A DNA stretch of 64,000 nt from Phycobacter sedimenti (GCF_038148855.1 NZ_JBBVGR010000005.1:62001-126000); one strand, 5' to 3'; counted from the stretch's first letter, positions 16,078 through 24,096 are shown. Notes: a model not told the origin generated them from the letters alone. Made by a program: numbers and translations.

Positions 16078-16686
16078 ATGACACAAGAAAACGTGAAGAG
16101 CCGCCATCATCACGGCGACCTGAAGGCCGCTCTCGTCAACGCCGGCATCGACCTTCTTGAGGAAGGCGGCCTCAAGGCGCTGAGTTTGCGCAAATGCGCC
16201 GCCCGCGCCGGTGTCTCGCACGCGGCGCCCGCGCATCACTTCGATGGGCTGGCGGGGCTGAAACAGGCCATCGCCGAGGAAGGCTTTCGCCTGTTTTCAC
16301 ACTACCTGCAAACCGCCTGCGACGGCGGCCCACAGGACCCGAGGGGGCGGCTCAGGTCGCTGTGCAGGGGCTACCTGCAATTCGGGCTGGATCATCCCGG
16401 CATTCTTGCGGTGATTTTCGGCGATCAGGGTCTGGCGGGCCTTGTGCATGGCGGCGGCAAGGAAGAGGCCGACGCCTATCTCACCCTGCGCGATGTGGCG
16501 GCGCCCTTTGTTGCACCGGGGCAGGATCGTCTGGTCGTGGAAACCCAGATCTGGTCGCTGATCCACGGTTTCACCCTGCTCTACCTCTCCGGGGAGTTCG
16601 GCAGCCCGCCCCCACCCATCCACGACGGTCCCTTCGCGCAGGTCATTGCGCTCCTCGACGGGCTGGAGCCGCGATCCTCCTCTTGA
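16078..16686 (+). CDS. TetR family transcriptional regulator
   Basis: A 202-residue repressor. The N-terminal helix-turn-helix (about 10-60) reads HGDLKAALVNAGIDLLEEGG then LSLRKCAARAGVSHAAPAHHF, and the C-terminal TetR ligand domain is of the WHG-like class. The likely targets are the adjacent palindromes and the divergent DUF2306 gene. The ATG at 16078 has no Shine-Dalgarno sequence and falls where a transcript from the promoter at 16043-16071 would start, so the mRNA may be leaderless. The ligand is unknown. Confidence 0.88.
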   Translation: MTQENVKSRHHHGDLKAALVNAGIDLLEEGGLKALSLRKCAARAGVSHAAPAHHFDGLAGLKQAIAEEGFRLFSHYLQTACDGGPQDPRGRLRSLCRGYLQFGLDHPGILAVIFGDQGLAGLVHGGGKEEADAYLTLRDVAAPFVAPGQDRLVVETQIWSLIHGFTLLYLSGEFGSPPPPIHDGPFAQVIALLDGLEPRSSS

Positions 16687-16740
16687 CCCCGCAGCCATTA
16701 TTGGCCACTTCAAACGGGCAAGACAGGAAGGACCCCCGCG

Positions 16741-17379
16741 ATGCTGACGGCGATCATCGACTACGAAAGCGGCAATCTCCACTCTGCCGAGAAAGCCTTT
16801 CAGCGCATGGCGCAGGAGGTGGACGCGGGCGAGGTTGTGGTCACATCCGACGCCGATGTGGTCGCCCGTGCCGACCGGCTGGTGCTGCCCGGCGATGGCG
16901 CCTTTCCCGCCTGTGCGGAAGAGCTGCGCGGTCACAAGGGCATCTATGACGCCATGGTTCACGCGGTCGAGGACAAGGGCCGCCCCTTCCTCGGCATCTG
17001 CGTCGGGATGCAGCTGATGGCCACCACAGGCCATGAATACCAGGACACGCCAGGTCTGGACTGGATCGGCGGCGATGTGGTGAAGATCACCCCCGAAGAC
17101 CCAGCCCTCAAGGTGCCGCACATGGGATGGAACGATCTGGTGATCGACCATGACCACCCGGTGTTCGCGGGCATATCCTCCGGCGATCACTGCTATTTCG
17201 TGCACTCCTACCACTTCCGGGTCACTGACCCGGCCGAGCGGTTGGCCCATGTGGATTATGGCGGCGATGTCACCGCGGTCATCGGCAAGGGCACCATGCT
17301 GGGCATGCAGTTCCACCCGGAGAAAAGCCAGCACGTGGGCCTGCGCATGATCGGTAATTTCCTGACCTGGAAGCCCTGA
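16741..17379 (+). CDS. hisH: imidazole glycerol phosphate synthase, glutamine amidotransferase subunit
   Basis: A 212-residue class I glutaminase that feeds ammonia to HisF. The oxyanion strand LPGDGAF, the nucleophile Cys87 in LGICVGMQ, and the His/Glu of QFHPEKS complete the triad. GGAAGG precedes ATG 16741. Its partner hisF lies 3.7 kb downstream, separated by hisA and several unrelated genes. Confidence 0.97.
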   Translation: MLTAIIDYESGNLHSAEKAFQRMAQEVDAGEVVVTSDADVVARADRLVLPGDGAFPACAEELRGHKGIYDAMVHAVEDKGRPFLGICVGMQLMATTGHEYQDTPGLDWIGGDVVKITPEDPALKVPHMGWNDLVIDHDHPVFAGISSGDHCYFVHSYHFRVTDPAERLAHVDYGGDVTAVIGKGTMLGMQFHPEKSQHVGLRMIGNFLTWKP

Positions 17380-17392
17380 CACTTTTGCAGGA

Positions 17393-18121
17393 TCAGGCCA
17401 CCCCTTTGCGCAAGGACACCGGCGCGCAGCCATAGGCGCGCCGAAACGCGCGGGTGAAGCCTTCAGGAGACTCATAGGCATAGCGCCGCGCCACCGCATC
17501 GACCCGATCCCCGCGCATGAGATCCTGCCGCGCAAGGGTCAGCCGCCAGCGGCGCAGATAGCTCATCGGGCTTTCGCCCACCTGCTTCGAAAACAGCTCC
17601 GAAAACCGCGACAGGGACAGCCCCGCCTCCATCGCCAGATCCTGCGTGCTCCAGACCCGTCCCGGATGGTCGTGCATCGCCACGATGGCCCGCGCAAGGC
17701 GCAGATCGGAGAGACCCGCGAGGAGCCCCGGCTCTGCCGTGCCCGCCTCGATCAGATGCCGCAGCAGTCGCACCATGGCCGCCTGACCAAGGCTCGCAAG
17801 GATGCTCTCGGCCCCGCAGCGGTGCACCTCCACCTCCTGCCGGATCAGATCGAGAATCGCCTTCAACTCGGGCGCCTGTTCGAGGTTCACCTCAACCCGG
17901 TCCGGCAGGGCCGCCACCAGCGGATTATGCGGCCCGGCCCACTCCACCCGCAGGGCAAGGTCGGCATCGCGGCCAAGGGCAATCCCTACCCCCGCCGGAT
18001 GGAAAACCAGCCGCGACAGATCCTCACCTCCGTGACCGTAGACCAGTAGATTGGCCGCAGCGGGCTCTACCGCGCCCACGGTCATGCGAAAGCGCGCCAT
18101 CAGGCTCGACAATCTGTCCAT
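17393..18121 (-). CDS. AraC family transcriptional regulator
   Basis: About 242 residues. The N-terminal sensor region is cupin-like (LLVYGHGGED, FHPAGVGIAL), and the C-terminal double helix-turn-helix (about 140-242) has LAMEAGLSLSRFSELFSKQV, SPMSYLRRWRL and the second-helix signature AYESPEGFTRAFRRAYG. This arrangement, with a short RRYAYES segment, is typical of AraC proteins that control a neighbouring gene. It is divergent from a peroxiredoxin, its most likely target. ATG 18121 is preferred to 18136; the choice is not certain. Confidence 0.88.
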   Translation of the reverse strand: MDRLSSLMARFRMTVGAVEPAAANLLVYGHGGEDLSRLVFHPAGVGIALGRDADLALRVEWAGPHNPLVAALPDRVEVNLEQAPELKAILDLIRQEVEVHRCGAESILASLGQAAMVRLLRHLIEAGTAEPGLLAGLSDLRLARAIVAMHDHPGRVWSTQDLAMEAGLSLSRFSELFSKQVGESPMSYLRRWRLTLARQDLMRGDRVDAVARRYAYESPEGFTRAFRRAYGCAPVSLRKGVA

Positions 18122-18145
18122 TTTCCGCCCCCACAACCAGCATCG

Positions 18146-18165
18146 GAATAAATGTCATGTTATTC
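18146..18165. promoter_or_regulatory. dyad in the AraC-peroxiredoxin spacer
   Basis: GAATAA (18146-18151) and TTATTC (18160-18165) flank an 8-bp centre in the divergent spacer, about 85 bp before the peroxiredoxin start. It is a candidate binding site for the AraC protein. Confidence 0.35.
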
Positions 18166-18250
18166 GGATTTTTCAAGCAGAGATTTACCCCATAGAGAGC
18201 GCACCACCACTCACGGGCGCCCTGCCCTGCATTCTAATAGGAGAGCTTTC

Positions 18251-18787
18251 ATGCTGATGCCCCGCCAGAAAACCCCGAACCTCACCCTGCCGCTCTTGGG
18301 CGGCGGCACCTTCGATCTTGCCACGGAGGCCAGCAGCCGCGGCACGGTGATCTGCTTCTATCGCGGCCTGCACTGCCCGATCTGCGCCAATTACCTGAAG
18401 GAACTGGAGAAGAAGACCGCCGATTTCGCCGAACGGGGCGTCGGCACCATCGCCATCAGCTCGGACGGTGAAGAGCGCACCCGCGAGATGGCCGAAAAGG
18501 TCGAAGCCAAGGGCCTGCGCTTTGCCTATGACCTGCCGCTGCAAGAGGCCAAGGACTGGGGACTTTATATCTCGACCTCACGCGGGAAAACCTCCATCGG
18601 GATCGAGGAGCCGGCGTTGTTTTCCGAACCCGGCCTGTTCATGGTGACGCCCGAGCAGACCCTGTATTACGGGTCGGTTCAGACCATGCCCTTCGTGCGG
18701 CCGCATTTCTCGGAACTGGTCTCGGCCCTCGATTTCGCCATTGCCAACGACTACCCGGCGCGCGGCGAATACACCGGGGCCGTTTGA
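18251..18787 (+). CDS. peroxiredoxin-like (AhpC/TSA) protein
   Basis: A 178-residue thioredoxin-fold protein of the AhpC/TSA group. The active-site stretch FYRGLHCPICANYL has Cys42 and Cys45 as a CPIC pair. True 2-Cys peroxiredoxins have a P-x3-TxxC motif, so this belongs to the redoxin-like branch with a CxxC centre, and could reduce peroxides or disulfides. AGGAGAG is just upstream of ATG 18251. It is divergent from the AraC regulator, which suggests an inducible stress response. Confidence 0.85.
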   Translation: MLMPRQKTPNLTLPLLGGGTFDLATEASSRGTVICFYRGLHCPICANYLKELEKKTADFAERGVGTIAISSDGEERTREMAEKVEAKGLRFAYDLPLQEAKDWGLYISTSRGKTSIGIEEPALFSEPGLFMVTPEQTLYYGSVQTMPFVRPHFSELVSALDFAIANDYPARGEYTGAV

Positions 18788-18927
18788 CGCCCACGCGCTG
18801 CACAAAGCCTTGGCACCGCAGCCCCCCCTTCCGGGCCGCCCCTCGGCGGTCCGGAGGACGGGAATGGACAGGCCCGGCACTTCACGGCATATGGGGTAGA
18901 CTTGAAACCCGTTCAGGCCCCGCCCCC

Positions 18928-19179
18928 TTGCAGATCAGACTGGAAAAATTCGACCACCACCGCGGACGCCACCGCTATTGCGTCTTGCGGCTGAGCCAGA
19001 CCCTGTTCGGAGACTGGTGCGTGGAGCAGGCCCTTGGGCCCATTGCCGCCCCCGGCGGGCAGCAGCGGCGCGCCTATTTCAGCCAGCACGCCGAGGCATT
19101 GCAGCTGCTCGAAGAAGCGCGGGATCGCCACATCAGCCGCGGCTACGTACCGATCCCGGTTCAGTTGGGGCTGTTCTGA
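18928..19179 (+). CDS. WGR-domain-like small protein
   Basis: About 83 residues that fit the bacterial stand-alone WGR fold: a first strand LEKFDHHRGRHRYCVLRL, LFGDWCVEQ, the turn before PG, and a last helix leading into the RGY motif. The name-giving Trp-Gly-Arg is replaced by Leu-Gly-Pro. WGR domains bind nucleic acid ends in PARPs; the role of the short bacterial forms is unknown. The start is uncertain: TTG 18928 begins at the domain, while the frame is open back to 18784, overlapping the peroxiredoxin stop. Confidence 0.6.
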   Translation: MQIRLEKFDHHRGRHRYCVLRLSQTLFGDWCVEQALGPIAAPGGQQRRAYFSQHAEALQLLEEARDRHISRGYVPIPVQLGLF

Positions 19180-19204
19180 TTGCGCAGACGGCAGCCCCGC
19201 CGGA

Positions 19205-19603
19205 TCAGTTGACGCGCGTCCAGGTCTGCCCCCGGCAGATCAACCCGCCCGCAACGCAGCCCTTCACCTCCAGGCGGTTGCCGTCCAGCGACATCTTGGA
19301 CTTGTAGGTCTTGTCCGCGTCCGGCGCCCAGATTTTGCCGCCAGAATAGCTGCCGCCACCATCCGCCTTCATGTCCCAGATCAGCCGTTTGCCCAGGTGC
19401 TCATAATCGGCGGTCACCCCGCCCCCGGCGCCATAGGCCTTGGCAATCGTGCCGCAGATGCTGGAACCGCAGGGCGCGATATCCACATGCAGATAGCCGC
19501 CTTCCTCGCCCTCTTGTGTCTTCCACTTGCCAGCGACCTGATCGGCAAAGGCGCCGGTGGCCAGTGTCAGGGCAAAAGTCAGACCCAGTGTCAGTGTCTT
19601 CAT
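19205..19603 (-). CDS. DUF2147 periplasmic protein
   Basis: A 132-residue secreted protein. A Sec signal peptide (MKTLTLGLTFALTLATGAFA) is followed by the DUF2147 pattern: VAGKWKTQEGE, HVDIAPCGSSICGTI, then GGKIWAPDADKTYKSKMSL and a final CRGQTWTRV. Four cysteines suggest two disulfides. These small beta proteins are often near stress or envelope genes; the function is unknown. GGGAGGAA precedes ATG 19603. It is convergent with the WGR gene. Confidence 0.87.
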   Translation of the reverse strand: MKTLTLGLTFALTLATGAFADQVAGKWKTQEGEEGGYLHVDIAPCGSSICGTIAKAYGAGGGVTADYEHLGKRLIWDMKADGGGSYSGGKIWAPDADKTYKSKMSLDGNRLEVKGCVAGGLICRGQTWTRVN

Positions 19604-19764
19604 CGGTGTTTCCTCCCTCTTTGCGTTCAGTTTGGCGCGACAGGTGCTTTTCAGGCAAGCTTGACTTTGGGTCGCGTTGCAATCCCGCCTCCCTGCTGCC
19701 ATAGAACCGGCAAAACCCTGCCAGCCCTCTGGGCGATCCCCTTCAGAGACAAGGACTGACGACC

Positions 19765-20487
19765 ATGATCCTCTATCCCGCCATCGACCTCAAGGACGGC
19801 CAGGCCGTGCGCCTTTTGCACGGGGACATGGACAAGACCACCGTGTTCAACGACAACCCCGCCGCCCAGGCGCTGGAGTTTGTCGCCAAGGGCTGCGAAT
19901 GGCTGCATCTGGTCGATCTGAACGGCGCCTTCGCCGGTGAGCCGGTCAATGCCGCCCCGGTGGAGGAGATCCTGAAACAGTGCAAGGTGCCCGCGCAGCT
20001 CGGTGGTGGCATCCGCGACATGAAGACCATCGAGAACTGGATCGACAAGGGGCTTGCCCGCGTGATCCTTGGCACCGTGGCGGTGGAAAACCCCGACCTG
20101 GTGCGCGAGGCCGCACGTGCGTTCCCCGGCAAGGTCGCCGTCGGCATCGACGCCCGCAATGGCCGCGTCGCCACCAAGGGCTGGGCCGAAGAAACCGATG
20201 TGATGGTGACCGATCTTGCAAAATCCTTCGAGGACGCAGGCGTCGCCGCCATCATCTACACCGACATCATGCGTGATGGCGCCATGAAGGGTCCGAACGT
20301 CGAGGCCACGGCGGATCTTGCCAATGCGGTGTCGATCCCAGTGATCGCCTCGGGCGGGGTGTCCTCGCTCGACGATCTGCGGGCGTTGAAATCCTGCGGC
20401 GCGGCGCTGAATGGCGCCATTTCGGGCCGCGCGCTTTATGATGGAGCAATTGATCTGGCCGAGGCGCTTGCCATTCTGAAAGGATAA
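19765..20487 (+). CDS. hisA: ProFAR isomerase
   Basis: A 240-residue half-barrel-duplicated TIM barrel that isomerises ProFAR to PRFAR in histidine synthesis. The first catalytic Asp is in YPAIDLKDGQAVRL and the second in YTDIMRDGAMKG; phosphate loops are QLGGGIRD and IASGGVSS. AAGGA is upstream of ATG 19765. Confidence 0.97.
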   Translation: MILYPAIDLKDGQAVRLLHGDMDKTTVFNDNPAAQALEFVAKGCEWLHLVDLNGAFAGEPVNAAPVEEILKQCKVPAQLGGGIRDMKTIENWIDKGLARVILGTVAVENPDLVREAARAFPGKVAVGIDARNGRVATKGWAEETDVMVTDLAKSFEDAGVAAIIYTDIMRDGAMKGPNVEATADLANAVSIPVIASGGVSSLDDLRALKSCGAALNGAISGRALYDGAIDLAEALAILKG

Positions 20488-20573
20488 ACCGTCGCAACAG
20501 GCCTGCGGCACCGCGCCGCTTTGCACAGGCCTTGGGAATTGGATTGGATGGCGGCATTTGGAAAAGGTGCCTC

Positions 20574-21056
20574 ATGTCTTTGATTTCAAAAACGCCCCTG
20601 CCCCTGCATTCGCATCTTTGGGCCAACGTTCAATCCGGTGATTTCATCGATGGCTACGCCGTTGACAGCGACCTGTCCCCCCGTGCTGCGGCCGACTTGG
20701 GGCTTGCACTGCCGAGGTGGGCGCAGGCGCTATTGACCCTGCGCAATAGGATCGTGGCGCCCCTCGGCCTCAAGACCGAAGTCTCTGACAAGGGTGCGGA
20801 TGCGATCTTTCCAGTGGTCCATGAAGACGCAAACGAGCTGATCCTGGGCACGGACGACAGCCACCTGAATTTCCGCATCTGCGTGATGCAACAGGAAGGC
20901 CGCATCCACATGGCAACCTGGGTTCATCGCAACAACCTGCTGGGGCGTCTCTACCTCTTGGCGGTGATGCCCTTTCACGTGCTGATCGTGCACGATTCGA
21001 TGCGCCGCATCGCCAGACACTCCGCCCCGATTGCATCTGCGCCCCGCGGTCAGTAA
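20574..21056 (+). CDS. DUF2867-like protein
   Basis: A 160-residue protein matching the DUF2867 pattern: LWANVQSGDFIDGY near the start, RNRIVAPLGLK, a central strand ELILGTDDSHLNFRI, and a hydrophobic C-terminal helix (LLAVMPFHVLIVHDSM). This is a lipid-binding-like fold seen beside short-chain dehydrogenases; the function is unknown. It sits between hisA and hisF in the same direction with a weak ribosome binding site (AAAGGTG), so it is probably carried on the his transcript. Confidence 0.7.
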   Translation: MSLISKTPLPLHSHLWANVQSGDFIDGYAVDSDLSPRAAADLGLALPRWAQALLTLRNRIVAPLGLKTEVSDKGADAIFPVVHEDANELILGTDDSHLNFRICVMQQEGRIHMATWVHRNNLLGRLYLLAVMPFHVLIVHDSMRRIARHSAPIASAPRGQ

Positions 21057-21095
21057 AGACAGAGCAACACTCCCGCGATCAAGGGCCAATACCTC

Positions 21096-21857
21096 ATGCT
21101 GAAAACCCGCATCATCCCCTGTCTCGATGTTGCCGATGGCCGCGTGGTCAAGGGCGTGAACTTCGTCGGCCTGCGCGATGCGGGCGACCCCGTCGAGGCC
21201 GCCAAGGCCTATGATGCCGCCGGCGCCGACGAGATCTGCTTTCTCGACATTCACGCAACCCATGAAAACCGCGGCACCATGTTCGACATGGTGCGCCGCA
21301 CCGCCGAACAGTGCTTTGTACCGCTGACCGTGGGCGGCGGTGTGCGCAGCAAGGAAGACGTGCGGGCGCTGCTCTTGGCCGGGGCCGACAAGGTCTCGTT
21401 CAACTCAGCCGCCGTGGCCAACCCCGATGTGGTGGCCGAAGCCTCTGCGCAGTTCGGCAGCCAGTGCATCGTGGTCGCGATCGATGCCAAGACCGTCTCC
21501 CCCGGCAAATGGGAGATCTTCACCCACGGCGGACGCCGCGAAACCGGCATCGATGCGGTAGAGTTTGCCAAGACTGTGGTCGCCAAGGGCGCGGGCGAGA
21601 TCCTATTGACCTCGATGGACCGGGACGGCACCAAATCCGGCTTCAACCTGCCGCTGACGCGCGCGATCTCGGATGCGGTGGATGTGCCGGTGATCGCCTC
21701 TGGCGGGGTGGGAACGCTCGACCACCTGGTCGAAGGCGTCACCGAGGGCGGCGCCTCGGCGGTGCTGGCCGCGTCGATCTTCCATTTCGGCGAATACACC
21801 ATCCAGGAGGCCAAGGAACACATGGCCGCCGCCGGGATACCGATGCGACTGACCTGA
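21096..21857 (+). CDS. hisF: imidazole glycerol phosphate synthase, cyclase subunit
   Basis: A 253-residue TIM barrel that, with HisH, converts PRFAR and ammonia to imidazole glycerol phosphate and AICAR. Catalytic Asp residues are in IPCLDVADGRVVKG and TSMDRDGTKSG, with phosphate sites VGGGVRSKED and IASGGVGT. It is directly followed by hisE, 11 bp away. Confidence 0.97.
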   Translation: MLKTRIIPCLDVADGRVVKGVNFVGLRDAGDPVEAAKAYDAAGADEICFLDIHATHENRGTMFDMVRRTAEQCFVPLTVGGGVRSKEDVRALLLAGADKVSFNSAAVANPDVVAEASAQFGSQCIVVAIDAKTVSPGKWEIFTHGGRRETGIDAVEFAKTVVAKGAGEILLTSMDRDGTKSGFNLPLTRAISDAVDVPVIASGGVGTLDHLVEGVTEGGASAVLAASIFHFGEYTIQEAKEHMAAAGIPMRLT

Positions 21858-21868
21858 AAGGCAACGTG

Positions 21869-22186
21869 ATGAGCCTGCTGCACGATCTGGAAACCACCAT
21901 CTTCTCCCGCAAGGGGGCTGATCCCGATACGTCCTGGACGGCCAAACTCCTGTCCAAGGGGCCCGAGAAATGTGCCGAGAAATTCGGCGAGGAAGCCATC
22001 GAAGCCATCATCGAAGCCGTGAAGGACGACAAGGCGAAACTCGCCAGCGAAGGCGCCGATGTGCTTTATCACTTCCTGGTGATGCTGGCCGCCCGTGACG
22101 TGGCACTGGACGACGTGCTCGCGGTGCTGGCAGATCGTCAGGGCCTCAGCGGCATCGACGAGAAAGCCGCCCGTCCCAAGGGCTGA
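21869..22186 (+). CDS. hisE: phosphoribosyl-ATP pyrophosphatase
   Basis: A 105-residue all-alpha NTP pyrophosphohydrolase catalysing the second step of histidine synthesis. The EEAIEAIIEA and EGADVLYHFLVML helices carry the Mg-binding acidic residues. HisI is not fused to it and is not in this window. It is the last gene of the his run. Confidence 0.95.
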   Translation: MSLLHDLETTIFSRKGADPDTSWTAKLLSKGPEKCAEKFGEEAIEAIIEAVKDDKAKLASEGADVLYHFLVMLAARDVALDDVLAVLADRQGLSGIDEKAARPKG

Positions 22187-22205
22187 CCTCTACTGCTTCA
22201 AACGC

Positions 22206-22431
22206 CCGATCTGATCCGGGTCAAGGGCCGCGCCGGCGGCCGCGCGGCACGCGCGGTTTACCCTTGAGGCGGACCAGATCAGATTACACTCGACATGGCG
22301 CGTCAGGGCAGACCTGCCCCTGAAGCGCTTCTCAGCGGAAAGAAACCGCCGCGCGCCAGCGCGGCGCCCGGCCCAACGGGAGCCTGCACATCTGCGATGT
22401 GCAGGGCGACGGGCGGGAGCACCGCCCGGCT
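22206..22431. repeat. highly structured intergenic element after hisE
   Basis: Two adjoining structures fill the spacer. First, 22206-22227 pairs imperfectly with 22261-22285 (GTCAAGGG with CCCTTGA, and CTGATCCG with CGGACCAG), enclosing a GC-rich palindromic core. Second, a three-hairpin block follows: GCCGCGC-GCCA-GCGCGGC (22348-22365), CCTGCACATC-TGC-GATGTGCAGG (22383-22405) and CGGGCGGG-AGCA-CCGCCCGG (around 22409-22429). It could be a transcription end, a REP-like dispersed repeat or a structured RNA. No second copy is seen in this window. Confidence 0.6.
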
Positions 22432-22438
22432 GGAAAGA

Positions 22439-22909
22439 TCACAGTTTCGAGGAAATGATCCCGGTTGCAAAACCGCCCATGCGCAGTTCTCCGAACAGGC
22501 GCTGGTATTCGATTTTGGGACAGCGGTTCTGAATCACATCGACGCCGCGCGCTTCGGCCTTGGCCGCCGCCTCGGCATGCTGCACGCCGATCTGCATCCA
22601 GATCGTCTGCAGGTCCGGGAACAGCTCCAGCGCCTCATCAACGATGGGCGGCACCGCTTCGGATTTGCGGAAGATATCCACCATGTCGACCGGCACGTCG
22701 ATCTCGGACAGGCTGGCGCGCACGGTTTCACCAAACAGCGTCTTGCCTGCATGGCCGGGATTGACCGGGATCACCCGATAACCCTTCAAAGACAGATAGC
22801 GCGCCACGTAATAGCTGGGGCGCACCGAATTCAAGGACACGCCCACCACCGCCACGGTCCGGGTGCGTTTCAGGATCTTGCGCAGAAGGTCATCACTGTA
22901 GTTGGTCAT
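22439..22909 (-). CDS. CoA-binding (YccU-like) protein
   Basis: A 156-residue single Rossmann domain of the CoA-binding superfamily: VAVVGVSLNSVRPSYYVA forms the nucleotide loop, then YRVIPVNPGHAGKTLFGE and the middle strand PVDMVDIFRKSEAVPPIV. Such stand-alone proteins resemble the CoA-binding part of succinyl-CoA synthetase; their role is poorly known. The start ATG 22909 has AGGGT upstream. Confidence 0.88.
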   Translation of the reverse strand: MTNYSDDLLRKILKRTRTVAVVGVSLNSVRPSYYVARYLSLKGYRVIPVNPGHAGKTLFGETVRASLSEIDVPVDMVDIFRKSEAVPPIVDEALELFPDLQTIWMQIGVQHAEAAAKAEARGVDVIQNRCPKIEYQRLFGELRMGGFATGIISSKL

Positions 22910-22994
22910 GGGCTGACCCTAGAGGGCCTGCGCAGGGCGGAAAAGCCAAAAGTTCACCATGAAGACAGCGGGAGAAAGATCACCGCCCCATTCG

Positions 22995-23027
22995 CAAAAA
23001 AAGGCGCCCGGGACGGGCCCCGGGCGT
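22995..23027 (-). terminator. minus-strand terminator after the YHS gene
   Basis: CGCCCGGG (23005-23012) and CCCGGGCG (23019-23026) form a GC-rich stem. On the minus strand it is followed by the T-run complementary to 22996-23002, a classic intrinsic terminator about 110 bp after the YHS stop. Confidence 0.75.
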
Positions 23028-23134
23028 CAGGTATGGAACGAGGGACAGTGAAAAAGGTCCGCGGCTGTTCCGCGCCGCAGGCCTGATTCCAATGTGGGAA
23101 GCCTTGATCCGCATTTAAAGGGGCACCTTCGCAT

Positions 23135-23593
23135 CTATTGCCGCAAGGCCTGCGGCCAGTGCGCCCGCGCTTCGGCAATCAGGGCCTCAGCCTCGTCCTG
23201 CCAGCGCGCCCGCACTTGGGGGCTGTTCAGGAGGAACAGCTCTCCTTCGACGATCACCCACAGTTCTGGATCGGCGGTCGTCAGACGGCCCTGCGCCATG
23301 GCAAAGGCGCAATAACCGCCGAACATCGGCGCATAGGCCCAGGGGTTCATTTCAAACCGCATCTGGTTGCCTGCAGAGGAAAAGCGCCAGACTGCCCCTT
23401 TCCACATCAGGGCATGCTCGGCGCTGCCCTGCACGGCATGTCCCGTCTCGAAAAAGGCCACCGGATCATAGCCGCCTATCGCCACACCATCTTGCGCGGA
23501 AAACAACGCCATATCCGCCATCCCCCGCTGCGGGGCTGCAAACAGGCAAAGCGACAGGACGAGAATCATCAGGCGCAGGATCAACGGGCGCAC
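23135..23593 (-). CDS. exported YHS domain protein
   Basis: About 152 residues. A hydrophobic signal segment (ILRLMILVLSLCLFAAP) precedes a YHS-type domain: the VAIGGYDPVAFFETG loop, W-x-FSSAGNQMRFEMNPWAYAP, FGGYCAFAMAQG. Single YHS proteins of this kind are periplasmic and may bind metal or sense redox state. The start is unsettled: GTG 23593 gives a normal signal peptide, ATG 23569 a very short one, and ATG 23677 an unusually long N-terminal region. None has a clear ribosome binding site. Confidence 0.8.
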   Translation of the reverse strand: MRPLILRLMILVLSLCLFAAPQRGMADMALFSAQDGVAIGGYDPVAFFETGHAVQGSAEHALMWKGAVWRFSSAGNQMRFEMNPWAYAPMFGGYCAFAMAQGRLTTADPELWVIVEGELFLLNSPQVRARWQDEAEALIAEARAHWPQALRQ

Positions 23594-23716
23594 TCCACAT
23601 CTGGATCGGGAACGCTCCGATTGTGCCCCAGACACATTGCCCTGCAAAGATGTGATACGCAGATGTGATCGGTTCATGGCGCAACTTACTGTCGCAGCCG
23701 TTTCCCGCACCCGCGA

Positions 23717-24079
23717 TCAGTCGAAGATATCCTCGATCACATCAAGGGCTTCTGACATGACCTTTTGAAACAGGCTTTTGCGTTTCTTCGGCTTCCTGGC
23801 TTTCACGGGCTTGGCCTTTTCCATCTTGCCGTAAGCCTTGGCCGGTATGGGCTGATGAGAGACCTTGTGGCGCGGCGTCGACGCTGGGGCACAAGCAGGT
23901 GCCTTGGCCCCCTTGCCGGGCACCAGGGGCCTTGACTTCTGTGCCGACAGGGGCGCGCCGCAGGTACTACAGACCAATGCCGACATGCCGCCGGATTTGC
24001 CGCCCGGTACAAAAGCCGACTGCACCCCGCAATAGCAACAACTGATGATTTTTCCGCCCGAAAAGCTCGAATGTGCGAT
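23717..24079 (-). CDS. zinc-ribbon protein with basic linker; apparent ATC start
   Basis: Read from ATC 24079 the product has 120 residues: two CxxC knuckles (SCCYCGVQ and VCSTCGAP) 22 residues apart forming a zinc ribbon, a long basic Lys/Pro-rich linker (about 45-95, with KARKPKKRKSLF), and an acidic C-terminal helix ending DVIEDIFD. The frame has no ATG, GTG or TTG before the first CxxC; the first usual start, GTG 24025, would delete that knuckle. A perfect AGGAGG lies 5 bp before ATC. It overlaps nothing and follows rlmB by 17 bp, so the two are probably co-transcribed. The function is unknown. Confidence 0.65.
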   Translation of the reverse strand: MAHSSFSGGKIISCCYCGVQSAFVPGGKSGGMSALVCSTCGAPLSAQKSRPLVPGKGAKAPACAPASTPRHKVSHQPIPAKAYGKMEKAKPVKARKPKKRKSLFQKVMSEALDVIEDIFD

Positions 24080-24096
24080 GACTGCCTCCTGAAGGG

